From Streptomyces longispororuber (lineage in GTDB: Bacteria; Actinomycetota; Actinomycetes; Streptomycetales; Streptomycetaceae): a stretch of DNA of 64,000 bases. The translations under genes were made by a program, and so were the position numbers. Positions within the stretch are counted from its first letter, which is position 1. Each line of letters begins with the position of its first letter. Where the stretch lies: positions 1-64,000 of the forward strand of contig NZ_BNBT01000015.1 in the NCBI RefSeq assembly GCF_014656095.1, given 5' to 3'. Below the pieces are notes generated by a model. That model saw only the letters and a list, made by a program, of their open reading frames with translations, was not told the origin of the DNA and made no database searches. Shown here one piece after another: positions 45,156 to 56,610 of the stretch.

Positions 45156-45368
45156 TCAGGCCCCGTTCATCGCGGCCACGAGGCTCGCGGGCCGCATGTC
45201 CGTCCAGTGCTCCTCGACGTAGTCCAGGCACGCGGTGCGCGTGTCCGCTCCGAACGCGGTGGACCAGCCGGCGGGCACGTCGATGGCCGCGGGCCACAGG
45301 GAGTGCTGGCGCTCCGCGTTGACCAGGACGAGGTAGGAGCCGTTGTCGTCGTCGAACGGGTTGTGCAC
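45156..45368 (-). CDS. mbtH: MbtH-like protein
   Basis: 70 residues from GTG 45368, with AAGGA upstream ([16 protein letters not shown], then EQHSLWP-type core [29 protein letters not shown]). The three conserved tryptophans are present. It binds and activates adenylation domains of the cluster. It is the first gene after the 21-bp repeat array and probably starts the mbtH-TE-NRPS-MFS unit. Confidence 0.95.
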   Translation of the reverse strand: MHNPFDDDNGSYLVLVNAERQHSLWPAAIDVPAGWSTAFGADTRTACLDYVEEHWTDMRPASLVAAMNGA

Positions 45369-45440
45369 GGGAGGGTCCTTTCGAGGGGGCCGGGCCTCGG
45401 GGGCGGCCCGGTGCGGTGTGTCACGAGGTCGGAAGGGGGT

Positions 45441-45545
45441 GGGGTCGGTACGTAGGGGGGCGGGGTCGGTACGTGAGCGGGCGGGGTCGGTACGTAAGAG
45501 GGTGCGGTCGGTACGTGAGCGGGTGGGGTCGGTACGTACGGCGGC
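45441..45545. repeat. Five tandem 21-bp units upstream of mbtH
   Basis: Five consecutive 21-mers each contain GGTCGGTACGT near the start and a variable G-rich end. The array starts 42 bases after the regulator stop (minus strand) and ends 72 bases before the mbtH start. The period is two helical turns, so it could be a stack of operator half-sites or a neutral duplication. Confidence 0.9.
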
Positions 45546-45586
45546 CGGAGCGGGGCGGCGCCGTCCCCGGTGGTCGGAGTCGGCGC

Positions 45587-46567
45587 TCAGAGCCAGCCGA
45601 GCCGGGCGGCCTTGACGCCGGCCTCGAAGCGGCTGCGGGCGCCGAGGCGCTCCATCAGCGCCGCCATGATGCGGCGGGCGGTGCGGTGGGAGATGTGGAG
45701 CCGGCCCGCGGCGGCGGCGTCGGTGCACCCCTGGGCGACGAGCCGGAGCAGCGCCAGTTCGGTGCCGCTCGGGGCGTCGCCAGCCGCGGGCCGGGCGGCG
45801 CCCAGCGGGGTGGCCGACGACCAGGTCTGTTCGAACAGCACGAGCAGCGGGGCGACGAGGCCGGGGTCGGTCACGTGGAGCGCGCCCGCCGCCGGGTCGT
45901 GCGGGTCGGCGGGGACCAGGGCGATTGAGCCGTCGACCAGGGTCAGGTGCGGCAGGTCGGCCTCGCAGGCGCGGAACTGGCCCCCGTTGCCGGTCAGCCA
46001 GTGCACGTGGGCCAGCGTCGCGGCGTCGTAGGAGCCGGTGTCCGTGCCGACGGTGCGGATCGACACCGAGCGGCTCAGCAGCGCCGCGTCGTTGCGGCGC
46101 GACGCCATCAGCTCCGGTGCCGAGCGCGCGCCGCCGGGCCGGAACGTCAGCACCTCGCGGGTGGCCTCCCCGGCCAGGCGGTCCACGCGGCCCTGCACCT
46201 GGTCCCTGCCCAGGAGCCGCTCGACCTGTTCGGCCCTGCCCGACGGGCCGGAGGCCCCGGACATGAGCAGGCCGACGACCTCGGCGTGGGTCTCGGCGAG
46301 CCGCCGCTGCCGGCGCATCAGCTCCTCGTGCTGGCCGGCCAGCGACTGGCGCAGGCTGAGGACCGCGTCCACCGCGGCGAACCCGTCCGGCACCTCGAAC
46401 GAGTGCCGTACCAGGCCGAGTTCGAGCAGCCGGTCGAGGCAGGCGCGGACCAGGTCCGGCGCGAGGGCCAGCCGGTGGGCGATCGCCTCGGCGTCCGGCG
46501 CGGGCGAGGTGCGCGTCTCCCGGTACACCGCTTCTTCCGTCCGTTGCAGTCCGAACATGGTGAGCAT
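45587..46567 (-). CDS. LuxR-type regulator with TrmB-like N-terminus, inside the cluster
   Basis: 326 residues; ATG 46567. The winged-helix N-terminus ([51 protein letters not shown]) is followed by a helical linker, a central domain and a C-terminal LuxR HTH ([53 protein letters not shown]). It has the same domain plan as the TTA-containing regulator at 26563. It sits between the large synthetase gene and mbtH, about 40 bases after the former, so it is likely co-transcribed. No receiver domain is present. Confidence 0.88.
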   Translation of the reverse strand: MLTMFGLQRTEEAVYRETRTSPAPDAEAIAHRLALAPDLVRACLDRLLELGLVRHSFEVPDGFAAVDAVLSLRQSLAGQHEELMRRQRRLAETHAEVVGLLMSGASGPSGRAEQVERLLGRDQVQGRVDRLAGEATREVLTFRPGGARSAPELMASRRNDAALLSRSVSIRTVGTDTGSYDAATLAHVHWLTGNGGQFRACEADLPHLTLVDGSIALVPADPHDPAAGALHVTDPGLVAPLLVLFEQTWSSATPLGAARPAAGDAPSGTELALLRLVAQGCTDAAAAGRLHISHRTARRIMAALMERLGARSRFEAGVKAARLGWL

Positions 46568-46606
46568 GGGCTCCGTCTCCCAGGTGTGTCGGTGTACGCC
46601 CCGCGG

Positions 46607-49600
46607 TCAGCGCGCGGCTGTCGGCCGCAGCGCCGGGCGGGCGGGCCGGGCGGTCTCCAGGTACGCGGCGACCCCGGTGACGGTCGGGGCCCGGAAGAAC
46701 GCGCGGACCGGCAGCTCACGACCCAGGGCCGAGCGCACCCGGGCGATGAGCTTGGTCGCCAGCAGCGAATGCCCGCCCAGGGCGAAGAAGTTGTCGTCGA
46801 CGCCGACCGAGTCCAGGCCGAGCACCGCGGCGAACAGCTCGCCGAGCACCTCTTCGCGCTCCGTACGCGGTCCGGTGGCGGCCGGTGCCGCGTCCCGCGC
46901 CGGAGCTGCCGGAGTCGCCGGATCCGCCGGAGTCGCCGGAGCCGGGTGCGCGGTGGCGGCGGGGGCCGGCCGGTCCTGGACGGGGGGTACGTCGAGGTCG
47001 GCGACCGGCCGCTCCGGGTCCCGAGCGGCCTGGGTGAGCAGCCGGCGCAGGCCGTCCGCGAGCCGCTCCCCCGTCGCGGCGTCGAACAGCGCGGTCGCGT
47101 ACGTGAGGGCGCCGGCCAGACCGGCCGGTGCCCCGTCCGGGTCGAGCCGCTCCTCCACGTCGACCACCAGGTCGAACTTCGCGGTGGTCGACTCCACCGG
47201 CCGCTCGGCCGCCCGCAGCCCGGGGAAGGCGGGCCCATCGGTCGCGTGCTGGAGCTGGACCATGACCTGGAACAGCGGGTGGCGGCCGGGTGAGCGCGGC
47301 GGGTTCACCGCTTCGACCAGCCGCTCGAACGGGACGTCCTGGTGCTCGTAGGCCGCGAGGGCGGTGGCCCGGACGCGGCGGAGCAGCTCCGCGAAGCTGG
47401 GGGTGCCCGAGACGTCGGTCCGCAGGACCACCGTGTTGACGAAGAACCCGACCAGGTCGTCGAGCGCGCTGTCCGAGCGGCCCGCCACCGGGGTGCCGAT
47501 CGGGATGTCGGTCCCCGCGCCCAGCCTGCTGAGCAGCGCGGCGCAGCCGGCCTGGACCACCATGAACAGGGTGCAGTGGTGCTCCTTGGCGAGCGCGAGC
47601 AGGTCGCGGTGGAGGGCGGGGCCCCACTCCACGGCCACCGACCCTCCCGCGGCGTCGGCGACGTCGGGCCGGGGCCGGTCCGTGGGCAGGGCCAGTTCCA
47701 CCGGCAGGCCGTCCAGTGCGGCCCGCCAGTGGCCGAGCTGGCGGGACAGCAGGCTGCCCGGGTCGTCCTCGTCGCCGAGGAGGTCCCGCTGCCACAGCGC
47801 GTAGTCGGCGTACTGCACCGGCAGGGCGCCCCACCGGGGGGCCTCGCACCGTGTGCGGGCGGCGTAGGCGGTGGAGAGGTCGCGCAGCAGCGGTCCGAGC
47901 GACCAGCCGTCGCAGACGATGTGGTGGAACACGAGCAGCAGGAGGTGGTCCTGCGGGCCCGTCGTGAACAGATGCGCCTTCAGGGGTGGTTGGGCGGCCA
48001 GGTCGAAGCGGTGGTCCGCGGCGGCGCGCACCGCCGCCTCGACGTCGGCCTCGGGCACCTCGCGGCGCACCAGCTCCGGCCGGGCCTGTCCCGGTGCGAG
48101 CACCGACTGCACCGGCCCGTCGCCCTGCTCGACGAAGACCGTCCGCAGGCTCTCGTGCCGGTCACTGACGTCGGCCAGGGCCCGCGCGAGGGCCTCCCGG
48201 TCCAGCGGCCCGGTCAGCCGCAGGGCGACGGGCAGGTTGTAGCTGGTGCCCGTCTCCTCCCACTGGTTGAGGAACCACAGCCGCTGCTGGGCGTGGGACA
48301 GCGGCAGGGCGTCGGGGCGGTCTGCCGCCCGGAGCGCGGGCCGGGCGGGCAGCATGTCGTCGAGGCTCTCCGCGAGGCCGGCCACGGTCGGGGTGGCGAA
48401 CAGCAGCCGGACCGGCAGCTCCACGCCGAGGACGGAGCGCGCCTTGCCGCTCAGCCGCACCGCCAGCAGGGAGTGGCCGCCGAGGTCGAAGAACCCGTCG
48501 TCGATGCCCACCGTCTCGCGGCCGAGCACGTCAGCGAACAGCCCGCACAGGAGTTCCTCGCGCGGGTCGCGCGGCGCGCGCCGGGTGCCGGTGGGGTACG
48601 TCGGCCGCGGCAGCGCGGCGCTGTCCACCTTGCCGTTGGGTGTCAGCGGCAGTTCGTCGATGACGACGACCGCGGCGGGCACCATGTGGTCCGGCAGGTG
48701 CTGCCGGGCGAAGTCGCGCAGGCGCCGCGCGTCGAGTGCGGTGTCCCGCGCGAGCACGTACCCGACGAGGCGCTTGTCCCCGGGGTGGTCCTCGCGGAGC
48801 ACCGCCACCGCGTGGGCGACGCCCTCGTGGCGGGCCAGGGTCGCCTCGACCTCGCCGAGTTCGACCCGGAAGCCGCGGATCTTGACCTGGTCGTCGGCGC
48901 GGCCGAGGAACTCCAGCGCGCCGTCGCCGGTCCACCGCACCAGGTCACCCGTGCGGTACATGCGCCGGCCCGGGGCGAACGGGTGCGCCACGAACCGCTC
49001 CGCGGTCAGGCCGGGACGGTTGACGTAGCCGCGCGCCACCTGGGCGCCCGCGACGTACAGTTCGCCGACCACGCGCGGCGGGACGGGCCGCAGTCCCTCG
49101 TCGAGCACGAAGGCGTCCACCCCGGCGATCGGGCGGCCGATGAGGGGCCGGTCGCTCTCGTCGGACGACCAGAAGCACGTGTCGACCGTGGTCTCGGTCT
49201 GCCCGTAGATGTTGTAGACCGTGACGCCCTCGGTCTCCCGGAGGCGTGCCCACAGCTTCTCGCCCACCGTCTCCGCGCCGGTCATCACCACCGCGGGCGG
49301 TGTCCGGGCCGGGTCGAGCATCCCCTGCCGGATCAGCTCCTCGGCGTAGCTGGGCATCACGTCCAGGGCGTCGATGCCGCACCGGTCCAGGTACCGGGCC
49401 ATGGCGGCGGGGTCGCGGCGGGTGTCGTCGCCGATCAGGTGCAGCTCGTGGCCCACGGCCTGCCACAGCAGGCCGACGACGGAGGTGTCGAAGGAGAGGG
49501 ACGCCGTCAGGGCCATCCGGCAGCGCCGGGAGCCGCGGTTCCGCTCGGCGGTCGCGATGACCTCCGTACGGTAGAACGCCAGCAGGTTGGCGAGCCCGCC

Positions 49601-52600
49601 GTGGGTCACCACCACGCCCTTGGGGCGGCCGGTGGACCCCGAGGTGTACACGACGTAGGCAGGGTGGTCCGCGGCGACAGGTGTCCTCGGTTCCGCCGAC
49701 GGCTCGTCGTCGGGCGCGGGGGCGTCGACGAGCACCGGGTCGCGGGCGGGCAGCGACGGGGCGGACGCGCTGTCGGTGACGACCAGGGCGGCGCCGGAGT
49801 CCTCCAGGAGATAGGCGATCCGCGGAGCCGGGTACGCCGTGTCGACGAACAGGAACGCGGCGCCCGACTTCAGCACGGCCAGCAGCGCGACCACCAGGTC
49901 CGTGGACCGGGGCAGGGCCACCGCCACCACCCGGTCGGGGCCCGCGCCCCGGTGCGCGAGGCGACGGGCGAGGCGGGTGGCGCGCGCGTCGAGTTCGGCG
50001 TAGGTCAGCGCGGTGTCCTCGAAGACCAGCGCGGTCGCGTCCGGCGTACGGGCGGCCTGTGCCTGGAACGCGTGGGGCAGGAACGGGGACGGCTGCGCGG
50101 GCGCGGGGGCCCCGGGCAGGAGGCGTTGCCGCTCCTCGGCCGAGAGCACGTCGACGGCGCTGATCGGCCGGTCCGGGGCGGCGAGCACCTGTTCCAGGAG
50201 TCGCCGCAGGCGTGCCACGAGCTGTTCGGCGGTGGCCCGGTCGAACAGCTCGTCGGCGTATTCCAGGTAGCCGGTGAGGCCGGCCGGCGCGCCCTGCGCG
50301 TCGCGTTCGTCGACCAGTTCAAGACTGAGGTCGAACTTGGCGACGTCCCAGTCCACCGGGGCCCGCTCGGCCACCAGGCCGGCGAAGTCCGGGGCGGTGG
50401 TGTCGGCGTGCTGCACCTGGACCATGACCTGGAACAGGGGGGTGCGGGACAGCGACCGCTCGGGCCGCACCTCCTCGACGAGGCGCTCGAACGGGACGTC
50501 CTGGTGGGCGAACGCCTCCAAATCGGTCTCCCGGACCCGCCGCAGCAGTTCGGCGAAGGCGGGGTCGCCCGCGGTGTCGGTGCGCAGCACCAGGGTGTTG
50601 ACGAAGAACCCGACCAGGTCGTCGAGCGCGCTGTCCGTCCGGCCCGCCACCGGGGTGCCGAAGGGGATGTCGGTGCCCGCGCCCATCCGGGTCAGCAGCG
50701 CCGCGAAGCCCGCCTGCACCACCATGAACAGCGTGCAGCCGGCGGACCTGGCGAGGTCGAGCAGCCCGGTGTGCAGCTCCGGTCCCCAGTCGACGGCCAC
50801 GGTTCCGCCGGAGTGTGCCGCCACCGCGGGGCGCGGCCGGTCCACCGGCAGCGTCAGCTCCGCGGGCAGACCGGCCAGTCGCCCGCGCCAGTAGTCCAGT
50901 TGGCGGCTGAGCGGGCTCGCCGGGTCCGCCGCGTCGCCGAGCAGCTCGGCCTGCCACAGCGTGTAGTCGGCGTAGCGCACCGGCTGCGGCGGCCAGACGG
51001 GGGCGGTCCCCTCGCGGCGGGCGCCGTACGCCACGCCCAGGTCCCCCAGCAGCGGGCGCAGGGACCAGCCGTCGGCCGCGATGTGCTGGACGACCAGGAG
51101 CAGCACCTGCTCCTCGGGGGCGAGCCGGAACAGCGTGGCCCGCAGGGGCGCGTCCCGCGTGAGGTCGAAGCGGTGCCGGACCCGCTCGGTCATGGCGTCG
51201 GCGAGGCCGGACGGCGCCACCTCGACGACCTCGATCCCGGGCACCGCGTCGAGCGGCACCGGGCGCGGCTCGCCGCCCTCGTCGGGGAAGACCGTGCGCA
51301 GGCTCTCGTGCCGCCGCGCGACGTCGGCGAGCGCCCGCGCCAGGGCGTCGTGGTCCACCGTCCCGGTGAGCCGGACCGCGACGGGCACGTTGTACGTGCC
51401 TTCGCCGCGCTCCATCCGGTTCAGGAACCACAGCCGTCGCTGGGCGGACGACAGCGGCACGGGGTCCGTCCCCGCCCGGGCGGTCAGCGCCGGGCGCGCG
51501 GCGCCGGTCAGCCGGGCCAGTCCGGCCGCGGTGGGCGCGGCGAACAGGTCCCGGATCTCGAACCCCTCGCCCAGGGCCGACCGGATCCGGGAGAGCAGCC
51601 GGAGCGCGAGGAGGGAGTGCCCTCCCAGGTCGAAGAAGTCGTCGTCGATCCCCACGCGGTCCACGCCGAGCACGTCCGCGAAGAGGGAGCACAGGATCTC
51701 CTCGCGCGGGCCGCGCGGCTCCCGGGCGGCGCCCGCGGTCCGGTCGGGCTCCGGCAGGGCGGCACGGTCGAGCTTCCCGTTCACCGTCGTCGGCACGGCC
51801 TCGACGAGGACCACGGCCGCGGGGACCATGTACTCGGGCAGGCTCTCCGCGGCGAACCGGCGCAGCTCCCGCTCCGTGAGGCTCCCGGAGCGGGCCACGG
51901 CGTACGCGACCAGGCGCGGGTCGCCCGGCCGGTCCTCCCGGAGGACGACCGCGGCCTGGGCCACCTCGGGGTGGCCGGCGAGCACGGCCTCGACCTCGCC
52001 GGGCTCCACGCGGAAGCCCCGGATCTTCACCTGCGCGTCCGCGCGGCCGACGTACTCCAGCTCCCCGTCGGCGGTCCACCGGACCAGGTCACCGGTCCGG
52101 TACATCCGCTCCCCCGCCGCGAACGGGCAGGCCACGAACCTCTCGGCGGTCAGTCCGGGCCGCCCGGTGTAGCCCCTGGCGAGCTGGACCCCGCTCAGGT
52201 GGAGCTCGCCCACCACGCCGGGGGGCACCGGCCGCAGCGCGCCGTCCAGCACGAACGCCGACACGTTGGCCAGCGGCCGGCCGATGGGCACCGTACGCCT
52301 CTCGTCGCCACGGCGGCACGCCCAGTGGGTCGCGTCGACGGCGGCTTCGGTGGGGCCGTAGAGGTTGTGCAGCTCGGTGGTGGCGAGCGTGGCGAACAGC
52401 GCGCGCTGCGTCGGCGCGGGCAGGGCCTCGCCGCTGCAGACGACCAGGCGCAGGCCCGTGCAGCGGGCCGCGGCGGGCTCCTGGAGGAAGGCGTGCAGCA
52501 TGGGCGGCACGAAGTGGGTGACGGTCACCGCCTCGCGCCGGATCAGGTCGGCGAGGTAGCCGGGGTCGCGGTGTCCGCCGGGCTCCGCGACGACCAGGGC

Positions 52601-54598
52601 CGCGCCGGAGATCAGCGGCCAGAAGAACTCCCAGACCGATACGTCGAAACCGGCCGGGGTCTTCTGCAGCACCCGGTCGGCGCCGGTGAGCCGGTACCGC
52701 TCCTGCATCCACAGCAGGCGGTTGACGACGGCCGCGTGCGGGACCACGACGCCCTTGGGCCGCCCGGTGGAGCCGGAGGTGAAGATGACGTAGGCGGGGT
52801 GCGCAGGGCGCGGCGGCACCGGCCGGGCGGGGGCGGACGCGGCCGGCTCGTCGAGCTCGTCGAGCAGCAGCCGCGGCGGGGAGGCGGGCAGGGCCCCGGC
52901 GCTCCGGGTGTCGGTCAGGACGAGGAGCGGCCCGGCGTCCTCGACCATCGCGGCGATCCGCCCGGCGGGGTGGTCCAGGTCCAGCGGCAGGTAGGCCGCG
53001 CCCGCCCTGACCACGGCGAGGACCGCGACCACGAGCTCCACCGACCGGGGCAGCGCCACGGCCACGACCCGCTCGGGTCCGGCGCCCGCGTGGGCGAGCC
53101 GCGACGCCAGCCGGTCCACGCGCGCGGCCAGCTCGGCGTAGGTCAGCCGCTCGCCGGCGGCCACCAGGGCCGTGGCGTGCGGCGTGCGCCGGACCTGCTC
53201 GGCCCACAGCTCGGCGAGCGTCACCTCGGGCAGCGCGGCCGCGGTGTCGTTCCACCGCCGTACGACCAGGTCGCGCCGGCCGGGCGTCAGCAGGGTCAGC
53301 GCGGCGAGCGGCCGGTCCGGGTCCGCGGCCACCTGTTCGAGGAGCAGCCTGAGGCGCCCGGCGATGTCGGCCGCCTCGGCGGCGGTGAACAGGTCCGGGC
53401 GGTGGTGCAGGCGCAGGGAGAGCCGCTCGCCCGGTTCGACGGCGAGGGTCAGCGGGTAGTGCGCGCTGTCGCGGAAGGTGACGCCGACGTGGAGGTCGCC
53501 GTCGGGCGAGTCGACCTGGTAGTCGTGCATCGGGAAGTTGTCGAAGACGACGTTGGTGTCGAAGAGCGCGGTGGGGCACCCGGTGAGGCGCTGGATGTCC
53601 GTCAGGCCGAGGTGGTCGTGGTCGAGCGACGCGGCGCGTCCCGCCTGGATCTGCTCGAACAGCTCGCTGACCGTGGCCGCCGGGTCCAGGCGCACCCGCA
53701 CCGGGACCGTGTTGATGAGCATCCCGATCATCGCGTCCGCGCCGGTCAGCTCCGCCGGGCGGCCGCTGACCGTCGAGCCGAACACGACGTCGTCGCGCCC
53801 GGTGAGCGAGCCGACCAGGACGGCCCACACGCCCTGGCACACCGTGTTGAGCAGGACGTGGTGGTGCCGGGCGTACGCGGTGAGCAGGGCGGTCGTCTCC
53901 GCCGGCAGCAGCACCGCCACCTCCTCGGGCGGCGGTCCCGTCCGGGTGTCGGCGGGCGCGACGGAGGTGGGCTCGTCGACCCCGCGCAGGGCCGCCGCCC
54001 AGTGGCGCTCCGCGGCGGCCCGGTCCTGTGCCGCCAGCCACGCCAGGTAGTCCCGGTACGGGCGCACCGGCGCCAGGCCGGTGGTGCCGCCCCCGCGGGA
54101 GTACACCGCGAACAGCTCCTGGAACAGCAGGGCGAAGGACCAGCCGTCCAGCAGGAGGTGGTGGGCGGTGACGAGGAGCCGGTGGCGGCGGGCGGTGTGC
54201 CGGGCGAGGGTGAACCGGATCAGCGAGGACCCGCCGACGTCGATGCCCCGCGCCCAGTCCCGCTCGGTCAGTTCGGCGAACCGCTCCCGCGCGTCGCCCT
54301 CCCCGTCCAGGTCCACCTCCCGCCAGTCCAGGGGGGCGTCGCGGCGGACCACGCGTATCGGTTCGCCCGACGCCCGGTGGCGGAATCCGGACCGCAGCGT
54401 GGCGTGGCGCCGTAGCACGGTCTCCGCGGCCGCCTTCAGGAGCGCGGTGTCCACCGGCCCGTCGAGGTCCACCGCGAATTGCGCGAGATAGGGGCTGTGT
54501 TTTTCCCGGTCGAACGACGCGTGGAAGAGCAGCCCTTCTTGCAGGGGCGACAGGGGAAGGACGTCCTCGACCACTGATCGGCTCATTTTCCGTGCCAC
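46607..54598 (-). CDS. NRPS, C-A-T-C-A-T-C-T with A-less third module
   Basis: 2663 residues. GTG 54598 lies 4 bases after the T-E gene stop; ATG 54586 is an alternative. Module 1: C ([23 protein letters not shown]-type signature fitting the upstream E domain), A, T ([14 protein letters not shown]). The A1 code D-V-W-H-V-S-L-V-D-K is a clear serine code. Module 2: C (QHIAADGWS), A, T. The A2 code D-T-V-D-V-T-I-V-D-K is not one I can assign; its A5 reads YGQTETT. Module 3: C (HHIVCDGWS), then a Pro/Ala linker of about 45 residues where an A domain should be, then T ([16 protein letters not shown]). The third residue must be loaded in trans. There is no E or TE domain, and chain transfer goes to the C domain of the terminal synthetase. 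Confidence 0.96.
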   Translation of the reverse strand: MARKMSRSVVEDVLPLSPLQEGLLFHASFDREKHSPYLAQFAVDLDGPVDTALLKAAAETVLRRHATLRSGFRHRASGEPIRVVRRDAPLDWREVDLDGEGDARERFAELTERDWARGIDVGGSSLIRFTLARHTARRHRLLVTAHHLLLDGWSFALLFQELFAVYSRGGGTTGLAPVRPYRDYLAWLAAQDRAAAERHWAAALRGVDEPTSVAPADTRTGPPPEEVAVLLPAETTALLTAYARHHHVLLNTVCQGVWAVLVGSLTGRDDVVFGSTVSGRPAELTGADAMIGMLINTVPVRVRLDPAATVSELFEQIQAGRAASLDHDHLGLTDIQRLTGCPTALFDTNVVFDNFPMHDYQVDSPDGDLHVGVTFRDSAHYPLTLAVEPGERLSLRLHHRPDLFTAAEAADIAGRLRLLLEQVAADPDRPLAALTLLTPGRRDLVVRRWNDTAAALPEVTLAELWAEQVRRTPHATALVAAGERLTYAELAARVDRLASRLAHAGAGPERVVAVALPRSVELVVAVLAVVRAGAAYLPLDLDHPAGRIAAMVEDAGPLLVLTDTRSAGALPASPPRLLLDELDEPAASAPARPVPPRPAHPAYVIFTSGSTGRPKGVVVPHAAVVNRLLWMQERYRLTGADRVLQKTPAGFDVSVWEFFWPLISGAALVVAEPGGHRDPGYLADLIRREAVTVTHFVPPMLHAFLQEPAAARCTGLRLVVCSGEALPAPTQRALFATLATTELHNLYGPTEAAVDATHWACRRGDERRTVPIGRPLANVSAFVLDGALRPVPPGVVGELHLSGVQLARGYTGRPGLTAERFVACPFAAGERMYRTGDLVRWTADGELEYVGRADAQVKIRGFRVEPGEVEAVLAGHPEVAQAAVVLREDRPGDPRLVAYAVARSGSLTERELRRFAAESLPEYMVPAAVVLVEAVPTTVNGKLDRAALPEPDRTAGAAREPRGPREEILCSLFADVLGVDRVGIDDDFFDLGGHSLLALRLLSRIRSALGEGFEIRDLFAAPTAAGLARLTGAARPALTARAGTDPVPLSSAQRRLWFLNRMERGEGTYNVPVAVRLTGTVDHDALARALADVARRHESLRTVFPDEGGEPRPVPLDAVPGIEVVEVAPSGLADAMTERVRHRFDLTRDAPLRATLFRLAPEEQVLLLVVQHIAADGWSLRPLLGDLGVAYGARREGTAPVWPPQPVRYADYTLWQAELLGDAADPASPLSRQLDYWRGRLAGLPAELTLPVDRPRPAVAAHSGGTVAVDWGPELHTGLLDLARSAGCTLFMVVQAGFAALLTRMGAGTDIPFGTPVAGRTDSALDDLVGFFVNTLVLRTDTAGDPAFAELLRRVRETDLEAFAHQDVPFERLVEEVRPERSLSRTPLFQVMVQVQHADTTAPDFAGLVAERAPVDWDVAKFDLSLELVDERDAQGAPAGLTGYLEYADELFDRATAEQLVARLRRLLEQVLAAPDRPISAVDVLSAEERQRLLPGAPAPAQPSPFLPHAFQAQAARTPDATALVFEDTALTYAELDARATRLARRLAHRGAGPDRVVAVALPRSTDLVVALLAVLKSGAAFLFVDTAYPAPRIAYLLEDSGAALVVTDSASAPSLPARDPVLVDAPAPDDEPSAEPRTPVAADHPAYVVYTSGSTGRPKGVVVTHGGLANLLAFYRTEVIATAERNRGSRRCRMALTASLSFDTSVVGLLWQAVGHELHLIGDDTRRDPAAMARYLDRCGIDALDVMPSYAEELIRQGMLDPARTPPAVVMTGAETVGEKLWARLRETEGVTVYNIYGQTETTVDTCFWSSDESDRPLIGRPIAGVDAFVLDEGLRPVPPRVVGELYVAGAQVARGYVNRPGLTAERFVAHPFAPGRRMYRTGDLVRWTGDGALEFLGRADDQVKIRGFRVELGEVEATLARHEGVAHAVAVLREDHPGDKRLVGYVLARDTALDARRLRDFARQHLPDHMVPAAVVVIDELPLTPNGKVDSAALPRPTYPTGTRRAPRDPREELLCGLFADVLGRETVGIDDGFFDLGGHSLLAVRLSGKARSVLGVELPVRLLFATPTVAGLAESLDDMLPARPALRAADRPDALPLSHAQQRLWFLNQWEETGTSYNLPVALRLTGPLDREALARALADVSDRHESLRTVFVEQGDGPVQSVLAPGQARPELVRREVPEADVEAAVRAAADHRFDLAAQPPLKAHLFTTGPQDHLLLLVFHHIVCDGWSLGPLLRDLSTAYAARTRCEAPRWGALPVQYADYALWQRDLLGDEDDPGSLLSRQLGHWRAALDGLPVELALPTDRPRPDVADAAGGSVAVEWGPALHRDLLALAKEHHCTLFMVVQAGCAALLSRLGAGTDIPIGTPVAGRSDSALDDLVGFFVNTVVLRTDVSGTPSFAELLRRVRATALAAYEHQDVPFERLVEAVNPPRSPGRHPLFQVMVQLQHATDGPAFPGLRAAERPVESTTAKFDLVVDVEERLDPDGAPAGLAGALTYATALFDAATGERLADGLRRLLTQAARDPERPVADLDVPPVQDRPAPAATAHPAPATPADPATPAAPARDAAPAATGPRTEREEVLGELFAAVLGLDSVGVDDNFFALGGHSLLATKLIARVRSALGRELPVRAFFRAPTVTGVAAYLETARPARPALRPTAAR

Positions 54599-54602
54599 TT
54601 CC

Positions 54603-56387
54603 TCAGATAGCCCGCAGTTCGGATTCGATTTCTTCGAGTTCGTGCTGGCTGAGCGAGCTCAGGGTCAGGTCGGACGGGGTGAGTCCGCCCGCTCCGGGTT
54701 CGCGGGCGTGCGTGACCAGGAGCCGCAGCATCCGGAACCACGTCGCGGCCAGCTCGCGGGTGTCCGCCTCGGACACGACGCTGTCGGCCCAGGTCCAGGT
54801 GGCGCGCAGCACCGGGCCGTCCGCCCCGTCCACCGTGGCCGCGTTGACCTCGACGCTGTGGGCCATGGGCATGCCGGGCCCGGTGCCGTCCAGGCCGGTG
54901 CCGTACTCCGGTACGACCGACCAGTCGGCGTCGTCCGGGACCGCGAAGCGGCCCAGGTAGTTGAAGACGAACTCCGGCCGGGCCGCCTGCTCCAGGAGCG
55001 GTCGGGTGTCCGGGTCCAGATAGCGGAGGATGCCGTACCGGACCCCCTTGTCGGGGATGCCGCGCACCTGCTCCTTGACGCGCTTGACCGCGGCGCCCAC
55101 GGCGGGCCCGGCGGCGTCGACCTCCGCCCGGTCCAGCTCCCCGAGGTCGAGCCTGACCGGGAACATGCTGGTGAACCAGCCCACGGTCCGGGACAGGTCA
55201 AGGTCCCCGAGCGCGCTCTCGCGGCCGTGGCCCTCCAGGTGCAGCAGCGCGGTGCCGTCGCCCTCCGTGCCGCGCCGGCGGTGCCAGTCGTCCAGCGCCA
55301 GCGCGAGACCGGTGAGGAGCACGTCGTTGATGTCGGCGTGGAACAGGGCGGGGACCGTGGTGAGGATCTCCTCCGTGACCTCGGCCGGGAGGGACTCGGT
55401 GAAGCACCGGTCCTGGCTCTCCAGGTCGCGGCCGGGCACCCGCGCCCGGTCGCCGAACCGGGCGGCGCCGGGGCGCAACCGGTCGAGCCAGCCGGGGAGT
55501 TCGCCGACGCAGGACCGGGCGCGTGCCTGCTCGCCGAGCACGGCGGACCAGCGGCGGAACGAGGTCGGCACCGGGTCGAGGGCGATCGCGGTGTTCTCCT
55601 CGACCGCCCGCCAGGCCGTCGCGAGGTCGGCGGCCAGGACGCGCCAGGAGATGGAGTCGACGGCCAGGTGGTGGACGACCAGCGCGAGCAGGCCCCGGCG
55701 TCGCGGTCCTGCGTCGCACCACACGGCCTGGAGGACGGTGCCCTCGCGCGGGCGCAGCCTGTCGCGCGCCGCGTCCGACTCCTGCCGCACGAGTGCGGGC
55801 CAGTCGTCCTCGGGGTGCTGTGCCACGTCGACCCGCCGGACGGCCGTGGCCGCGTCGACCGCGCCCGCCGGCAGGGTCTCCAGGGCCCAGTCCCCCGCGC
55901 CGCCGCGCACGGTGAGGCGCAGGCGCAGGGCGTCGTGGTGGTCGAGCAGGGCCTGGGCCATGGAGACGAGGTGCGGCTGCGTCAGTCCGGCGGGGGTCCG
56001 CAGGACCGCGAGCTGGTGGTAGGTGTCCACCCCGCCGCCGCGCTCCCGGAACCAGTGCGCGATGGGGGTGGTGACGACCGGTCCCACCCCGTTGTCCGCG
56101 ACGGGCGGCGGCTCCCGGTCGACCGGGGTGGCCGCCTGTGCCAGTGCCTCCATGTCCCGGTGCGTCAGCACGTCGCCGACGGCGATCCGCAGACCGGCCT
56201 TGCGCGCCCGGCTGACGAGTTGCATGGCGATGATGCTGTCGCCGCCGAGCGCCACGAAGCCGTCGTCGAGCCGGACGTCGTCCACCCGGAGCACGTCGGC
56301 GACCAGTTCGCACAGGAGACGCTGGCGCGCGGTGACCGGAACGCGCCCGGCGTCACCCGCATTCGGTGCATCGAAAGGGCTGGTCAC
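54603..56387 (-). CDS. NRPS T-E didomain (starter)
   Basis: About 594 residues from GTG 56387 (GAGGGA upstream); ATG 56399 is also possible. The carrier domain (residues about 20-90, [21 protein letters not shown]) is followed by a full epimerisation domain: [53 protein letters not shown] and [10 protein letters not shown]. No A domain is present, so the first residue is loaded by a free A domain and epimerised here. The next protein begins with a DCL-type C domain, consistent with a D-configured first residue. Promoter sequences lie in the divergent gap on the right. Confidence 0.95.
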   Translation of the reverse strand: MTSPFDAPNAGDAGRVPVTARQRLLCELVADVLRVDDVRLDDGFVALGGDSIIAMQLVSRARKAGLRIAVGDVLTHRDMEALAQAATPVDREPPPVADNGVGPVVTTPIAHWFRERGGGVDTYHQLAVLRTPAGLTQPHLVSMAQALLDHHDALRLRLTVRGGAGDWALETLPAGAVDAATAVRRVDVAQHPEDDWPALVRQESDAARDRLRPREGTVLQAVWCDAGPRRRGLLALVVHHLAVDSISWRVLAADLATAWRAVEENTAIALDPVPTSFRRWSAVLGEQARARSCVGELPGWLDRLRPGAARFGDRARVPGRDLESQDRCFTESLPAEVTEEILTTVPALFHADINDVLLTGLALALDDWHRRRGTEGDGTALLHLEGHGRESALGDLDLSRTVGWFTSMFPVRLDLGELDRAEVDAAGPAVGAAVKRVKEQVRGIPDKGVRYGILRYLDPDTRPLLEQAARPEFVFNYLGRFAVPDDADWSVVPEYGTGLDGTGPGMPMAHSVEVNAATVDGADGPVLRATWTWADSVVSEADTRELAATWFRMLRLLVTHAREPGAGGLTPSDLTLSSLSQHELEEIESELRAI

Positions 56388-56610
56388 GTATTCCCTCATT
56401 CCGAGTCCGTCTGGAATCGAGGACGAAGCTATCCAGCGGCGGCCGGAGCCGGCGGCAGTAGCGGCGGCAATACCGGGAGGGCTACGGGAAAGGGCGGCTG
56501 AATTGCCGGTGCGATTGCCGCCGGGCGCGACGGCGGGCGCCGACACTGACAGGCGCGACGTTCGCACGGAACCACGGAACCCCGGCAGCACAGTGAGAAG
56601 AGGCGCAACG
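56388..56610. promoter_or_regulatory. Divergent control region between T-E and DegT genes
   Basis: The 223-base gap holds the start regions of two divergent transcripts: the long leftward NRPS unit and the rightward aminotransferase. It contains short GGCGGC/GCCGGC repeats. I could not define reliable -10/-35 boxes. Confidence 0.4.

Noticed and set aside
47342-54415. 2357-codon open frame on the plus strand opposite the large NRPS
   Set aside because: It is the GC-bias shadow of the NRPS frame: low-complexity Gly/Arg/Val/Pro product, no domains, no ribosome site.
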